Below are positions 1 through 8,042 of a stretch of DNA of 16,518 nucleotides, one piece after another. Every line of letters begins with the position of its first letter. Position 1 is the stretch's first letter. A program made the translations under genes and the position numbers. The DNA is from Candidatus Thiosymbion ectosymbiont of Robbea hypermnestra (GTDB taxonomy: Bacteria; Pseudomonadota; Gammaproteobacteria; Chromatiales; Chromatiaceae). The stretch spans positions 1 through 16,518 of the forward strand of contig JAIZWN010000055.1 in assembly GCA_020443945.1 (NCBI GenBank), written 5' to 3'. The notes under the pieces were generated by a model, which had not been told where the DNA came from, did no database searches, and saw nothing but the letters and a program-made list of their open reading frames with translations.

Positions 1-746
1 TGGGCCGACACCAATCGTTTGGTACTCGGTCAGGAGGCCACGGCAGAGAAATCCAACGAAATCACGGCGATCCCGAAATTGTTGGCGTTGCTGGAGTTAA
101 CCGATTGTATCATGACGCTCGATGCCATGGGTTGTCAGCGTGAGATTGCCGCCCAGATCGTCAACCAAGGTGCCGAGTATGTACTGAGACTCAAAGGCAA
201 CCAGAGTGCCTTGCACGAGGCGGTCAAGGATTTCTTCGCCGTGGCCCAAGCCAATGAATTTGCCCACGTCGACCACGATTTCCATGAAGAGATCGACAAG
301 GATCATGGGCGTTTGGAAATTCGCCGCTACTGGATCACCGAAGAACTCCGAACACTTCCCGACACCGAGCAGTGGATCGGTCTGCGCAGCATCGGTCTGG
401 TCGAACGCCGGTGCGTGATCGGCGATACCGAAACCGTGGAGCAACGGTTTTTTCTCAACACCATCCCGGCCGATGCCGCGCGTTTCGCGCACGCCGTATG
501 GGGACACTGGGGAGTGGAAAATCGACTCCATTGGCGGCTGGATGTGGTGTTCCGTGAGGATGCCAATCGCATTCGCCGGGGGAACACACCGGCGATCATG
601 ACCGCGATTCGGCACCTGTGCCTGAATTTGTTTGAGCAGGAACCTTCCTCCCGCCGCTTGGCTCAGAAGCGACGCCAAGCCGCTTGGGATGATGACTATC
701 GCGCTCAGGTCGTGTTTGGATTAGGAGTTTATACGCGCTCGCCCTG
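1..746 (+). mobile_element. ISAs1-type insertion sequence, right-hand portion
   Basis: The transposase-coding DNA defines the element. The motif GCGCTCGCCCTG (735-746) lies just after the usual end of the transposase. It reads CAGGGCGAGCGC on the other strand, which resembles the terminal inverted repeats I recall for this family, so I place the right end there. The left end and any target duplication are outside the window or not visible. The boundary is an inference from memory of the family, not a measured match. Confidence 0.5.
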
Positions 747-888
747 GCGACATCCGGAGTCCGCCCCCGGAGCCCGATCTTATTTGAGAAAATCCCTCGG
801 ATTTGGAATCCATAAAGAGCCAAACGAAAATGCCAATATGCGTGAGGAAGGTACTCTCTTTAATGGCCCTATTCCTATCAGGATCTAG
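1..888 (+). CDS. ISAs1-family transposase, 5' end outside the window, with read-through tail
   Basis: DDE transposase of the ISAs1 family; the frame is already open at base 1, so the N-terminus lies outside the window. Visible family features are YVLRLKGNQ, the second catalytic Asp in TLDAMGCQ (codon 121-123), and the catalytic Glu in WGVENRLHW (codon 517-519), followed by DVVFREDANRIRRGN. The first catalytic Asp would lie upstream. Family members usually stop soon after a motif like AAWDDDY, seen here at about 685-705. Here the frame continues about 50 further codons with no family resemblance, into what looks like flanking DNA. The natural stop is therefore probably lost, or the right end was altered. 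The gene stops 85 bases before the dxs ATG. The family assignment is secure; whether the protein is active is unknown. Confidence 0.85.
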   Translation, partial: WADTNRLVLGQEATAEKSNEITAIPKLLALLELTDCIMTLDAMGCQREIAAQIVNQGAEYVLRLKGNQSALHEAVKDFFAVAQANEFAHVDHDFHEEIDKDHGRLEIRRYWITEELRTLPDTEQWIGLRSIGLVERRCVIGDTETVEQRFFLNTIPADAARFAHAVWGHWGVENRLHWRLDVVFREDANRIRRGNTPAIMTAIRHLCLNLFEQEPSSRRLAQKRRQAAWDDDYRAQVVFGLGVYTRSPWRHPESAPGARSYLRKSLGFGIHKEPNENANMREEGTLFNGPIPIRI

Positions 889-923
889 CCGGTGGTCTTG
901 TTTGCACGCGCACCGTGGGGAAG

Positions 924-936
924 GTTTAGTCTAAAC
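924..936. promoter_or_regulatory. Perfect short palindrome upstream of dxs
   Basis: GTTTAG-T-CTAAAC is a perfect 6-bp inverted repeat with a one-base spacer, 37 bases before the dxs ATG. It could be an operator half-site pair or part of a promoter region. No well-spaced -35/-10 pair was found around it, and such short palindromes also arise by chance. Confidence 0.2.
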
Positions 937-973
937 TGTCGCTTTGGCCCTCGGTCCCGACTCGGTACAGTGC

Positions 974-2875
974 ATGTCCCCTCCCGAATCCCGCGCCGCG
1001 CGTTCCGCGGCAACCCCCTTTCCGTTGCTTGCCGGCATCGATCTCCCCGCCGATCTGCGCCGCTTGCCGGAGGATCGCCTTCCCGAGCTGGCCGACGAGC
1101 TGCGCGGGTTTCTCATCGACAGTGTCTCGCGCACCGGCGGCCATCTGGCGGCGGGCCTCGGCGTGGTGGAGCTGACGATTGCGCTGCACTTTGTCTTCGA
1201 TACCCCGCACGACAGGCTGGTCTGGGATGTGGGCCATCAGGCCTATCCCCATAAGATCCTCACCGGTCGCCGCGCCCGTATGGACGGTATGCGCAAGCAG
1301 GGCGGGTTATCGGGCTTCCCCCGACGTGACGAGAGTCCCTACGACACCTTCGGCGTCGGGCATTCGAGTACCTCCATCAGCGCCGCGCTGGGCATGACGC
1401 TAGCCGCCCAGGCCAAAGGCGAGTCCTATCAGACGATCGCCGTGATCGGCGACGGCGCCTTAGGCGCCGGCATGGCCTTCGAGGCCCTCAACCACGCCGG
1501 GTCTCTGGAGCCGAATCTGCTGGTGGTTTTGAACGACAATGATATGTCCATCTCGCCGCCGGTGGGGGCCATCCGCAATCATCTGGCGCGGCTGCTCTCC
1601 GGCAAGCTCTACACCCAGGTGCGCGAGGGCGGCAAGTCCGCCCTGCGGCGCATCCCCCAACTGAAGGCGTTCGTGGGTCGCTGGGAAGAGCACCTGAAGG
1701 GGATGGTGATGCCCGGTACCCTGTTCGAGGAGCTGGGTTTCAATTACATCGGTCCCATCGACGGGCACGATATGGGTTCCCTGACGGCGACCCTGCGTAA
1801 CATGAAGACCATGCCCGGCCCCCGTTTTCTGCATGTGGTAACCCGGAAGGGCAATGGTTACAAACCCGCCGAAGGTCACCCCGTCATCTATCACGGGGTG
1901 ACGCCCTTCGACCTGAAAACCGGCGCGCTGCAAAAACGGGCGGGCGCCGTCACCTATACCAAGGTCTTCGGCGATTGGCTGTACGATGCCGCGCGCGCGG
2001 ACCGGCGGCTCGTCGGGATCACGCCGGCCATGTGCGAGGGTTCGGGCCTGACCCGATTCGCGGCGAGTTTCCCGGACCGCTATATGGATGTCGGGATCGC
2101 CGAGCAACATGCCCTGACCCTGGCCGCCGGTATGGCCTGCGAGGGTCTCAAGCCGGTGGTGGCTATCTACTCCACCTTTCTGCAACGGGCCTACGACCAG
2201 CTGATCCACGACATCTGTCTGCAAGACCTGGACGTGACCCTGGCGGTCGACCGGGCCGGACTCGTGGGCGCCGACGGGGCGACCCATGCCGGCAGCTTCG
2301 ATCTCAGCTATGGTCGCGCCATCCCGAACCTGGTCATCATGGCCCCGGCGGACGAAAACGAATGCCGGCGCCTGTTGCAGACCGCATTCGAGCATCCGGG
2401 TCCCGCCATGGTTCGCTACCCGCGCGGTGTGGGTCCGGGCGTTGCCGTCGAGTCGGGGCGCGCGGTTCTGCCTCTGGGCAAGGCGGAGCTGCGCCGCACC
2501 GGTCGGGAGGTGGCGTTGCTCGCCTTCGGTACCCTGGTGGCCCCCTCGTTGCAGGTCGCGGAGGCATTGGACGCCACGGTTGTCAACATGCGCTTCATCA
2601 AGCCCCTGGATGCGGAGCTGATTCTGGAGCTGGCACGCACCCACCGCTTGCTCGTCACCCTGGAGGAAAACGCCGTGGCCGGCGGCGCCGGCTCGGCCGT
2701 GTCCGAATTGTTGGCCGCCAAGGGCAGCGAGGTGCGCTGTCTCCATCTCGGCATACCGGACCGTTTTCTGGACCATGCCACCCAGCGGGAGCAGCTCGCC
2801 GACTGCGGACTGGATGCCCCCGGCATCGAGGCCGCGGTGCGAAGCGCCTTGGGTGAAAGCGGGACCCCAGGATAG
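974..2875 (+). CDS. dxs: 1-deoxy-D-xylulose-5-phosphate synthase
   Basis: Cytoplasmic thiamine-diphosphate enzyme that condenses pyruvate and glyceraldehyde 3-phosphate to 1-deoxy-D-xylulose 5-phosphate. This is the first and usually flux-controlling step of the MEP isoprenoid pathway and also feeds thiamine and pyridoxal synthesis. The 633-residue product has the normal length. Visible motifs are TGGHLAAGLG (catalytic His about 57), GHQAYPHK (about 87-94), the ThDP/Mg motif GDGALGAG with NDND (about 159-190), and DVGIAEQHA with the catalytic Glu about 377 in the pyrimidine-binding domain. A transketolase C-terminal domain follows. I chose the ATG at 974 over the in-frame TTG at 944 because the protein then begins like family members, with PLLAGIDLPADLRRLPEDRLPELADELR soon after the start. 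No clear Shine-Dalgarno is seen. The upstream neighbour is a transposase remnant rather than the common ispA/xseB, so the promoter context may have been altered. Confidence 0.96.
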   Translation: MSPPESRAARSAATPFPLLAGIDLPADLRRLPEDRLPELADELRGFLIDSVSRTGGHLAAGLGVVELTIALHFVFDTPHDRLVWDVGHQAYPHKILTGRRARMDGMRKQGGLSGFPRRDESPYDTFGVGHSSTSISAALGMTLAAQAKGESYQTIAVIGDGALGAGMAFEALNHAGSLEPNLLVVLNDNDMSISPPVGAIRNHLARLLSGKLYTQVREGGKSALRRIPQLKAFVGRWEEHLKGMVMPGTLFEELGFNYIGPIDGHDMGSLTATLRNMKTMPGPRFLHVVTRKGNGYKPAEGHPVIYHGVTPFDLKTGALQKRAGAVTYTKVFGDWLYDAARADRRLVGITPAMCEGSGLTRFAASFPDRYMDVGIAEQHALTLAAGMACEGLKPVVAIYSTFLQRAYDQLIHDICLQDLDVTLAVDRAGLVGADGATHAGSFDLSYGRAIPNLVIMAPADENECRRLLQTAFEHPGPAMVRYPRGVGPGVAVESGRAVLPLGKAELRRTGREVALLAFGTLVAPSLQVAEALDATVVNMRFIKPLDAELILELARTHRLLVTLEENAVAGGAGSAVSELLAAKGSEVRCLHLGIPDRFLDHATQREQLADCGLDAPGIEAAVRSALGESGTPG

Positions 2876-2881
2876 CGCGCA

Positions 2882-2909
2882 GGGCGGGATGCGCTACGCT
2901 TTCCCGCCC
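2882..2909. repeat. REP-like palindrome, copy 1 (downstream of dxs)
   Basis: GGGCGGGA (2882-2889) pairs with TCCCGCCC (2902-2909) around an imperfect inner stem. It begins 6 bases after the dxs stop. There is no T-tract, so it is not a classic intrinsic terminator, but it could protect or end the dxs transcript. It shares GGGCGGGATGCG with the copy at 3240-3264. Confidence 0.65.
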
Positions 2910-2933
2910 GACACAAGATCAAAGAGATAACCC

Positions 2934-3152
2934 ATGGCACAGACACAACCGCTGCCACCGGCAATCGAGCAGATTGCCCATAAGCTGCAAAGGCTCTCCC
3001 AAGAACGGGTCAACGAGGTAGAAGACTTTGTCGATTTTTTGAGCCGGCGCGATAGCGACCGGCAATTGATCCAAGCGGCTCTGACTACTTCGGAGCCGAT
3101 CCTGAATGCTATCTGGGATAACCCCGACGATGGCGAATACGACCGGCTTTGA
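2934..3152 (+). CDS. Small DUF2281-like antitoxin
   Basis: A 72-residue soluble protein. The central segment RVNEVEDFVDFLSRRDSDR and the C-terminal WDNPDDGEYDRL are typical of small proteins encoded immediately upstream of MazF/PemK-like or PIN-like toxins and grouped with DUF2281-type antitoxins. In intact modules the product would bind and neutralise the partner and repress the operon. Here the partner appears to be destroyed: the overlapping ORF at 3130-3210 has only 26 codons. The ATG is preceded by a weak purine run (AAAGAG). The gene sits between two related palindromes. The antitoxin-like nature is well supported by sequence style; the exact family is not confirmed. Confidence 0.75.
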   Translation: MAQTQPLPPAIEQIAHKLQRLSQERVNEVEDFVDFLSRRDSDRQLIQAALTTSEPILNAIWDNPDDGEYDRL

Positions 3153-3210
3153 GTTCGGCGATAAGGATCAAACCGTGCTCAGGGGGAACTTCAGGAACCT
3201 TTTAGGTTAA
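3130..3210 (+). pseudogene. Remnant of a MazF/PemK-like toxin gene, internally deleted
   Basis: A short ORF whose ATG overlaps the end of the antitoxin gene in another frame, the usual layout for a coupled toxin. It encodes MANTTGFEFGD directly followed by KDQT, then unrelated residues and a stop. MazF-type toxins in this position commonly begin with a similar FGD motif, then a hydrophobic strand plus PFP and FTDQT. The FGD-to-DQT junction therefore looks like a deletion of about 8-10 codons, with the rest of the gene also missing. This is a reading by eye; the ORF is short enough that chance resemblance is possible. Confidence 0.45.
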
Positions 3211-3239
3211 CCCGTCGGTCTTGACTGAACAGGGCCGTA

Positions 3240-3264
3240 GGGCGGGATGCGTAGCGCATCCCGC
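3240..3264. repeat. REP-like palindrome, copy 2 (upstream of glgB)
   Basis: GGCGGGATGCG (3240-3250) and its exact reverse complement CGCATCCCGCC (3254-3264) flank a 3-base loop TAG, giving a perfect 11-bp stem. It ends 20 bases before the glgB ATG, so a stable hairpin would lie in the glgB leader and could affect ribosome loading. It shares its core with the copy at 2882-2909. Confidence 0.75.
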
Positions 3265-3284
3265 CGCGTCGATCTGGTAACCGG

Positions 3285-5465
3285 ATGGAATCTTCCGACT
3301 CTATCGCGCGTATCCTGGAGGCGCGTCACCGGGATCCCTTCGCGGTCCTGGGCCGGCACCTCGCGGGGGACCGTTGCATAGTCCGCGCCTTTCTGCCGGG
3401 GGCGAAAGGCGTTCGCATTCCGGAGGCCGGGGTAGCCCTGACGCGGGTCCCGGATACGGACCTGTTCGTGTGGGAGGGCCGGGCAGGAACCGTCCCGGAG
3501 CGTTACCGGCTGAGCTGGGAGGATCGGGCGGGCAACCGTCACAGCCGGTACGATCCCTATTGCTTTCCGCCCCAGCTCGATGATTCCGACCTGCACCGGT
3601 TCGGAACCGGCCGTCACTGGTGCGCCTACCGGTTCCTCGGCGCCCATCCGCGGACCCTGGACGGGGTGCGGGGCGTGCGGTTCGCCGTCTGGGCACCCAA
3701 CGGGGAGCGCGTGAGCGTGGTGGGCGATTTCAACGCCTGGGACGGGCGCGCCCACCCCATGCAGGTGCGGGGCGACTCGGGGGTATGGGCGCTCTTCATC
3801 CCCGGTCTCGAGATGGGCGCGCTCTACAAGTTCGAGCTTCGGGACCACAGCGGCGGCATCCAGGTAAAGATCGACCCCTATGCCCGCTCCTTCCAGCGGC
3901 GGCCACAGACCGCCGCCCGCATCCACGACGAGAGCGGGTTCCCCTGGGGGGACCAGGCCTGGATGCGGGCCCGCGCCACGTCCGACTGGCAACACGCGCC
4001 TCTGTCCGTCTACGAGGTGCACCTGGGCTCCTGGCGCCGGGATGCCGCGGGCGGGTTCCCGAACTACCGCGTCCTCGCCGAGCAGCTGGCGGACTATGTC
4101 CAGGCGCTGGGCTTCACCCACCTCGAGCTCCTGCCCGTTACCGAGCACCCCCTGGACGCCTCCTGGGGCTATCAGGCCACCGGCTACTTCGCGCCCACCA
4201 GCCGCTTCGGCGCCCCGGACGATTTCCGCTGGTTCGTGGACTACCTGCACCGCCGGGGCATCGGCGTCATCCTCGACTGGGTGCCGGCCCACTTTCCGCG
4301 GGATGCCTTTGCCCTGGCCCGTTACGACGGCTCCGCGCTCTACGAGCACGCGGACCCGCGCCGGGGCGAGCACCAGGACTGGGGCACCCTGATCTTCGAC
4401 TATGGGCGCGATGAGGTGCAAAGCTTTCTGCTCTCCAGCGCCCTTTACTGGCTGGACGAGTTTCATCTGGACGGGCTGCGGGTCGACGCCGTCGCCTCCA
4501 TGCTCTACCTGGACTACTCGCGCAAGCCGGGCGAATGGCTCCCGAATGCCCACGGCGGGAACGAGAACCTGGAGGCGGTGGAGTTTCTGCGCCGGCTCAA
4601 TGTCGTGGCCCACGGCCGCCATCCGGGCGTCCTGATGATCGCCGAGGAATCCACTGCCTGGCCGGGGGTGTCGCGCCCCACCCACCTCGGCGGCCTGGGA
4701 TTCGGCATGAAATGGAACCTGGGCTGGATGCACGACACCCTGTCCTATCTGGGCACGGACCCCGTGTATCGCCACGCCCACCAGCAGCAGCTCACCTTCG
4801 GTCTGCTCTACGCCTTCAGCGAGAACTTCATCCTGCCCTTCTCCCACGACGAGGTCGTGCACGGCAAGGGCTCCATCCTGGGCCGTCTGCCCGGCGACGC
4901 CCGGCGGCGGTTCGCCTCCCTGCGTCTGCTCTACAGCCTGCTGTTCACCTATCCGGGCAAAAAGCTGCTCTTCATGGGCTGCGAGTTCGGGCAGGACAGG
5001 GAATGGGACTTCGCCGGGGAGCTGGACTGGCGCCTGACGGAGCACCCCCGGCACCGGGGCATCCGCCGGCTCGTCACCGATCTCAACCGGCTCTACCGAT
5101 CACACAAGGCGCTCCACGACCTGGACTTCTCCGCCGCGGGATTCCAGTGGCTCGACTGCCACGACAACGCCCAGGCCGTGATCGGCTATCTCCGCCGGGA
5201 CCGCGCCGACCGGGAGCTTCTGATCGCCGCCTTCAACTTCACCCCCCTCCCCCGCTCCGAATACCGGATCGGCGTGCCCCGGCCCGGCCGCTACCGCACG
5301 CTCGTCAACTCGGACGCCGAGGAATACGGCGGCGACAACCTGGGCACTCAGGGCGATGTGGATTCCGCGCCCCTGAGCGGCATGGGCCAGCCCCACGCCA
5401 TCCCCATCGCCCTGCCGCCCCTGGGGGCGGTCATCCTGCTACACGAGATATGTAGTGCTATATAA
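3285..5465 (+). CDS. glgB: 1,4-alpha-glucan branching enzyme (GH13)
   Basis: Cytoplasmic glycogen branching enzyme; it cuts alpha-1,4 chains and re-attaches them as alpha-1,6 branches. The 726 residues match the full-length bacterial type (E. coli about 728). Domain order: N-terminal GlgB module (1 to about 115), CBM48-like module (about 125-220, including GVRFAVWAPNGERVSVVGDFNAWDG), GH13 barrel, and a beta-rich C-terminal domain ending near PPLGAVIL. Catalytic residues visible are the nucleophile D401 in DGLRVDAVASMLY, the acid/base E454 in IAEESTAWPGVS, and transition-state D522 in FSHDEVVHGKGS. These are offset by four from E. coli D405/E458/D526. The last residues, LHEICSAI, extend slightly past the usual end. 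The ATG has no strong ribosome site and lies 20 bases after a hairpin. No other glycogen gene is in the window. The third codon base is almost always G or C, more so than in the genes downstream. Confidence 0.97.
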   Translation: MESSDSIARILEARHRDPFAVLGRHLAGDRCIVRAFLPGAKGVRIPEAGVALTRVPDTDLFVWEGRAGTVPERYRLSWEDRAGNRHSRYDPYCFPPQLDDSDLHRFGTGRHWCAYRFLGAHPRTLDGVRGVRFAVWAPNGERVSVVGDFNAWDGRAHPMQVRGDSGVWALFIPGLEMGALYKFELRDHSGGIQVKIDPYARSFQRRPQTAARIHDESGFPWGDQAWMRARATSDWQHAPLSVYEVHLGSWRRDAAGGFPNYRVLAEQLADYVQALGFTHLELLPVTEHPLDASWGYQATGYFAPTSRFGAPDDFRWFVDYLHRRGIGVILDWVPAHFPRDAFALARYDGSALYEHADPRRGEHQDWGTLIFDYGRDEVQSFLLSSALYWLDEFHLDGLRVDAVASMLYLDYSRKPGEWLPNAHGGNENLEAVEFLRRLNVVAHGRHPGVLMIAEESTAWPGVSRPTHLGGLGFGMKWNLGWMHDTLSYLGTDPVYRHAHQQQLTFGLLYAFSENFILPFSHDEVVHGKGSILGRLPGDARRRFASLRLLYSLLFTYPGKKLLFMGCEFGQDREWDFAGELDWRLTEHPRHRGIRRLVTDLNRLYRSHKALHDLDFSAAGFQWLDCHDNAQAVIGYLRRDRADRELLIAAFNFTPLPRSEYRIGVPRPGRYRTLVNSDAEEYGGDNLGTQGDVDSAPLSGMGQPHAIPIALPPLGAVILLHEICSAI

Positions 5466-5466
5466 T
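5456..5466 (+). promoter_or_regulatory. Candidate -10 region for the accessory operon
   Basis: TGCTATATAAT contains an exact TATAAT (5461-5466) and an alternative extended -10 reading (TG-C-TATATA). It overlaps the glgB stop codon and stands out in a GC-rich region. No convincing -35 box is visible. If used, transcription would start near 5473, which would favour the TTG at 5508 over that at 5487 as the start of the next gene. Confidence 0.35.
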
Positions 5467-5486
5467 AAGAAGGAATAACTCTAATA

Positions 5487-8027
5487 TTGAAGCCAAGGGG
5501 GCAAAATTTGCGCTTGAACCCACTTCATAATCCGCTTTTTGTCCTGGCCTTTTTGTGCTTGCTCGGCGCGTCAGCGTCTGTTGCCGCAGTGGACAGCGTC
5601 GGGCGCGAGTTTGTGTTTGCATTTCAGTCGAACGTGTCAGAGCCCTCCCAATACCTGCGCATGTTCGTGGCATCTCAAAGCGGCGCCACGGGGACGATCG
5701 AGATTCCAGGATTGGGTTTCCGTAAATCCGTCTCGGTAGCCGCCGATGGATTGGCGCGCATGGGACTCCCGCTAGCCGCCCGTGATCTACCCGATAACCG
5801 CGTCTCGAAGCGCGCCGTCCTGGTGAATCTGGACGGTGACGCGACGGTCTATGCGATCAATCGCGTCCGACAATCGACCGATGCCTTTCTTGCATTGCCG
5901 GTAGATGCCCTGGGCACCCGCTACCGGGTCGTGGCGTATCGATCTGTACAAGGCTCCAGCCAGGTCGCGGTGGCGGCCACCGCCGACGGCACCGAGGTCC
6001 GTATATGGCCGTCGGCGCCAGTACGGGGGGCACCCACTGATGGACCGATCGTAAGGCGGATCGATCGCGGTCAGGTCTATTCTCTGGTTGGTGCCCATAG
6101 CTCGGCGGACCTGACCGGGACCTCCATCGAGGCCAGTGCCCCGGTGGCGGTAATGGCCGGCGCCAAATGCGCATATGTTCCGCCGCAAATCACGGCTTGC
6201 GACCACCTGACCCAGATGATTCCACCGTTGAGCACTTGGGGAAAGCGCTTTGTCACCGTCCCCATCGCTACCCGCAAGAAAGGTGATCTGATTCGTATTC
6301 TGGCCGATACCGACGAGACTCGGGTCCGAATCGACGGGACGCAGGTAGCCAGTCTGGGCGCCGGCAGGTTCTTCGATAGGATTCTCGTCGATCCCGCCCT
6401 GATCGAGGCCGATCGGCCGATCCTTGTCGGCCAATATGCACTGGGATCGGCCTACGACGGGGTCGTTTCCGATCCCTTCTTTACCCTGGTGCCACCAAGC
6501 GAACAGTTTCTGGACCGCTATATCTTTGCTACCCCCATGAGTGGCTTTCGGTCCCATTTCATAAGTATCGTCGCCCCCACCGACAGCCTCTCATCATTGA
6601 ACCTGGACGGCCGTCCGGTGGACGGCTCACGATTTCGACCTATCCGCCGCTCGGGGTACAGCGGCGGAGCCTTAGAGTTGACCCCGGGCACCCACCGGAT
6701 CGAAGGTGACGGGCCCTTTGGGATTCTGGTCTATGGCTTCGATTCTCACGACTCCTACGGCTACCCTGGGGGAATGGCGTTTACCCGGATCAATCCCTTG
6801 GGGGACCGTTTCGCACCGACGATTGCCGAAGTGTCGGTGGACTCGATGCAACTCCGGCTACGGGCCACCGACAGCGAAGACCGCGACGCCGACGGCGAGC
6901 TCGACAGCGGTGAGGACCTAGACGGCGACGGCGTCATCGGTCCGCGCAACGAGGACAAGAATGGCAACCGACGACTCGATGCCGGTGAGGATGGCAACGC
7001 CGATGGGATTATCGACCGCGATGGGGGACTCGCACGGGTCGAACTGACGGATGGCGCCGACAACCTGCGTTTGGAATCGACCCCGATCTCCCCTGGTACG
7101 CTCACTCACGAATTCTCTGTCGTGTTAATCGACCCGAAACTCGATGGTAGCGGCGAGGTCTCTGCGATTGATCTCGCCGGCAATCGAATCACTTTGCCGG
7201 TAAGACTGCAAAGGCATTTCCATGCACGGCTGGACGAGCAACCCCCTCTGACATTGAACCAAATCCGCGAGCAAGGGGTGACAACGGGCAACCTTATACC
7301 CAGGTTCGAGCAACGGGTCGGCGATCCGGAGGTCCATCTGACCACGGACTTCTCAGTAATGGGTGCCGTGCTGGAGATCGACTCCGGCGATGGTTGGCAG
7401 CCCCTCGGTCGCCAGGCGCATAGGGTACAGACCAGCAGCGACGACTCCGGCTGGCCGGTCCGGGTACGTACTGGCCGTTGTGTGGGCGGCGTGCGCCCCG
7501 GAGAATATCGAATCTTCATGACAACCCGAGGCACCGATGGCGTCGACAGCAATGCCGAGGTCTCGATAGACCTGTCGCTACAACCGACCTCCTGGTGGAT
7601 ATGTCTGCGCCCGTTCCTGATCGGGCTGCTGATTGTCTTGGCCCTTGCGCTCTTCGCCTACGGTTTTATCTGGCCGGCGCGCTTTCGTCCTCAGATCGGC
7701 GTGATGCTGTCGAACGAGGAGAACCTGGAGGAAGGGTTCTTTCTCTTGCTGCGGGCCCAGCGTGGCACCGGCATCGGCTTTTATCGCCATGCCCGCGCCT
7801 ATGTGCGGGAGGACTATCGGGTCTGTGGCCGACCCGGCGGCGCGATCGTCCAGCTCCGTGCCGACCGCGGGCGGATTCTGATGCGGCCGATGCCCGGCGC
7901 ACAAGTGTTGTGGAAGAGCGATGATGGCCGTTGGGAGACGCTCGACGAACGCGAGTCAAGGGCACGCGTCGGTACCCTTTATCGCAATGACGCCGGTACC
8001 CTGTACTTTATGCTTCGCAGCCGTTGA
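5487..8027 (+). CDS. Membrane-anchored protein with IgGFc-binding-like ectodomain, acidic Ca-type repeats and a cytoplasmic tail
   Basis: Residue numbers count from the TTG at 5487. A signal peptide covers about 10-34 (LFVLAFLCLLGASASVAA). About 36-430 resembles the IgGFc-binding-protein N-terminal domain; the best mark is C228...C238-DHLTQMIPPLSTWGKRFV, matching that family's CDHL...PP...WG pattern. About 460-513 is an Asp/Gly-rich stretch (DRDADGELDSGEDLDGDG, then NEDKNGNRRLDAGEDGNADG) like dockerin or thrombospondin-type Ca loops. A beta-rich region follows, then one transmembrane helix (about 705-728) and a 117-residue cytoplasmic domain of unknown type. The topology suggests an envelope sensor or adhesin that signals inward. 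No ATG precedes the signal peptide. TTG 5487 has AAGGA 12 bases upstream; TTG 5508 has AAGGGGG six bases upstream and may be the true start. It is the first gene of a three-gene operon, 15 bases from the next. Confidence 0.75.
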   Translation: MKPRGQNLRLNPLHNPLFVLAFLCLLGASASVAAVDSVGREFVFAFQSNVSEPSQYLRMFVASQSGATGTIEIPGLGFRKSVSVAADGLARMGLPLAARDLPDNRVSKRAVLVNLDGDATVYAINRVRQSTDAFLALPVDALGTRYRVVAYRSVQGSSQVAVAATADGTEVRIWPSAPVRGAPTDGPIVRRIDRGQVYSLVGAHSSADLTGTSIEASAPVAVMAGAKCAYVPPQITACDHLTQMIPPLSTWGKRFVTVPIATRKKGDLIRILADTDETRVRIDGTQVASLGAGRFFDRILVDPALIEADRPILVGQYALGSAYDGVVSDPFFTLVPPSEQFLDRYIFATPMSGFRSHFISIVAPTDSLSSLNLDGRPVDGSRFRPIRRSGYSGGALELTPGTHRIEGDGPFGILVYGFDSHDSYGYPGGMAFTRINPLGDRFAPTIAEVSVDSMQLRLRATDSEDRDADGELDSGEDLDGDGVIGPRNEDKNGNRRLDAGEDGNADGIIDRDGGLARVELTDGADNLRLESTPISPGTLTHEFSVVLIDPKLDGSGEVSAIDLAGNRITLPVRLQRHFHARLDEQPPLTLNQIREQGVTTGNLIPRFEQRVGDPEVHLTTDFSVMGAVLEIDSGDGWQPLGRQAHRVQTSSDDSGWPVRVRTGRCVGGVRPGEYRIFMTTRGTDGVDSNAEVSIDLSLQPTSWWICLRPFLIGLLIVLALALFAYGFIWPARFRPQIGVMLSNEENLEEGFFLLLRAQRGTGIGFYRHARAYVREDYRVCGRPGGAIVQLRADRGRILMRPMPGAQVLWKSDDGRWETLDERESRARVGTLYRNDAGTLYFMLRSR

Positions 8028-8042
8028 GCCTCACCGACTTCG

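Noticed and set aside
790..804. AAATCC-CTC-GGATTT hairpin as a terminator
   Set aside because: The stem is only 6 bp, AT-rich and without a T-tract; chance is likely.
944..973. TTG start for dxs
   Set aside because: It adds 10 codons with no family similarity; the ATG at 974 gives the expected N-terminus.
1460..2776. 438-codon open frame on the - strand opposite dxs
   Set aside because: It is antisense to an intact dxs and shows no recognisable domain; same GC-driven shadow effect.
3207..5054. 615-codon open frame on the - strand opposite glgB
   Set aside because: It lies antisense to a branching enzyme with all catalytic motifs; the long frame is a by-product of high GC and the composition (Pro/Val/Gly/His-rich) is shadow-like.
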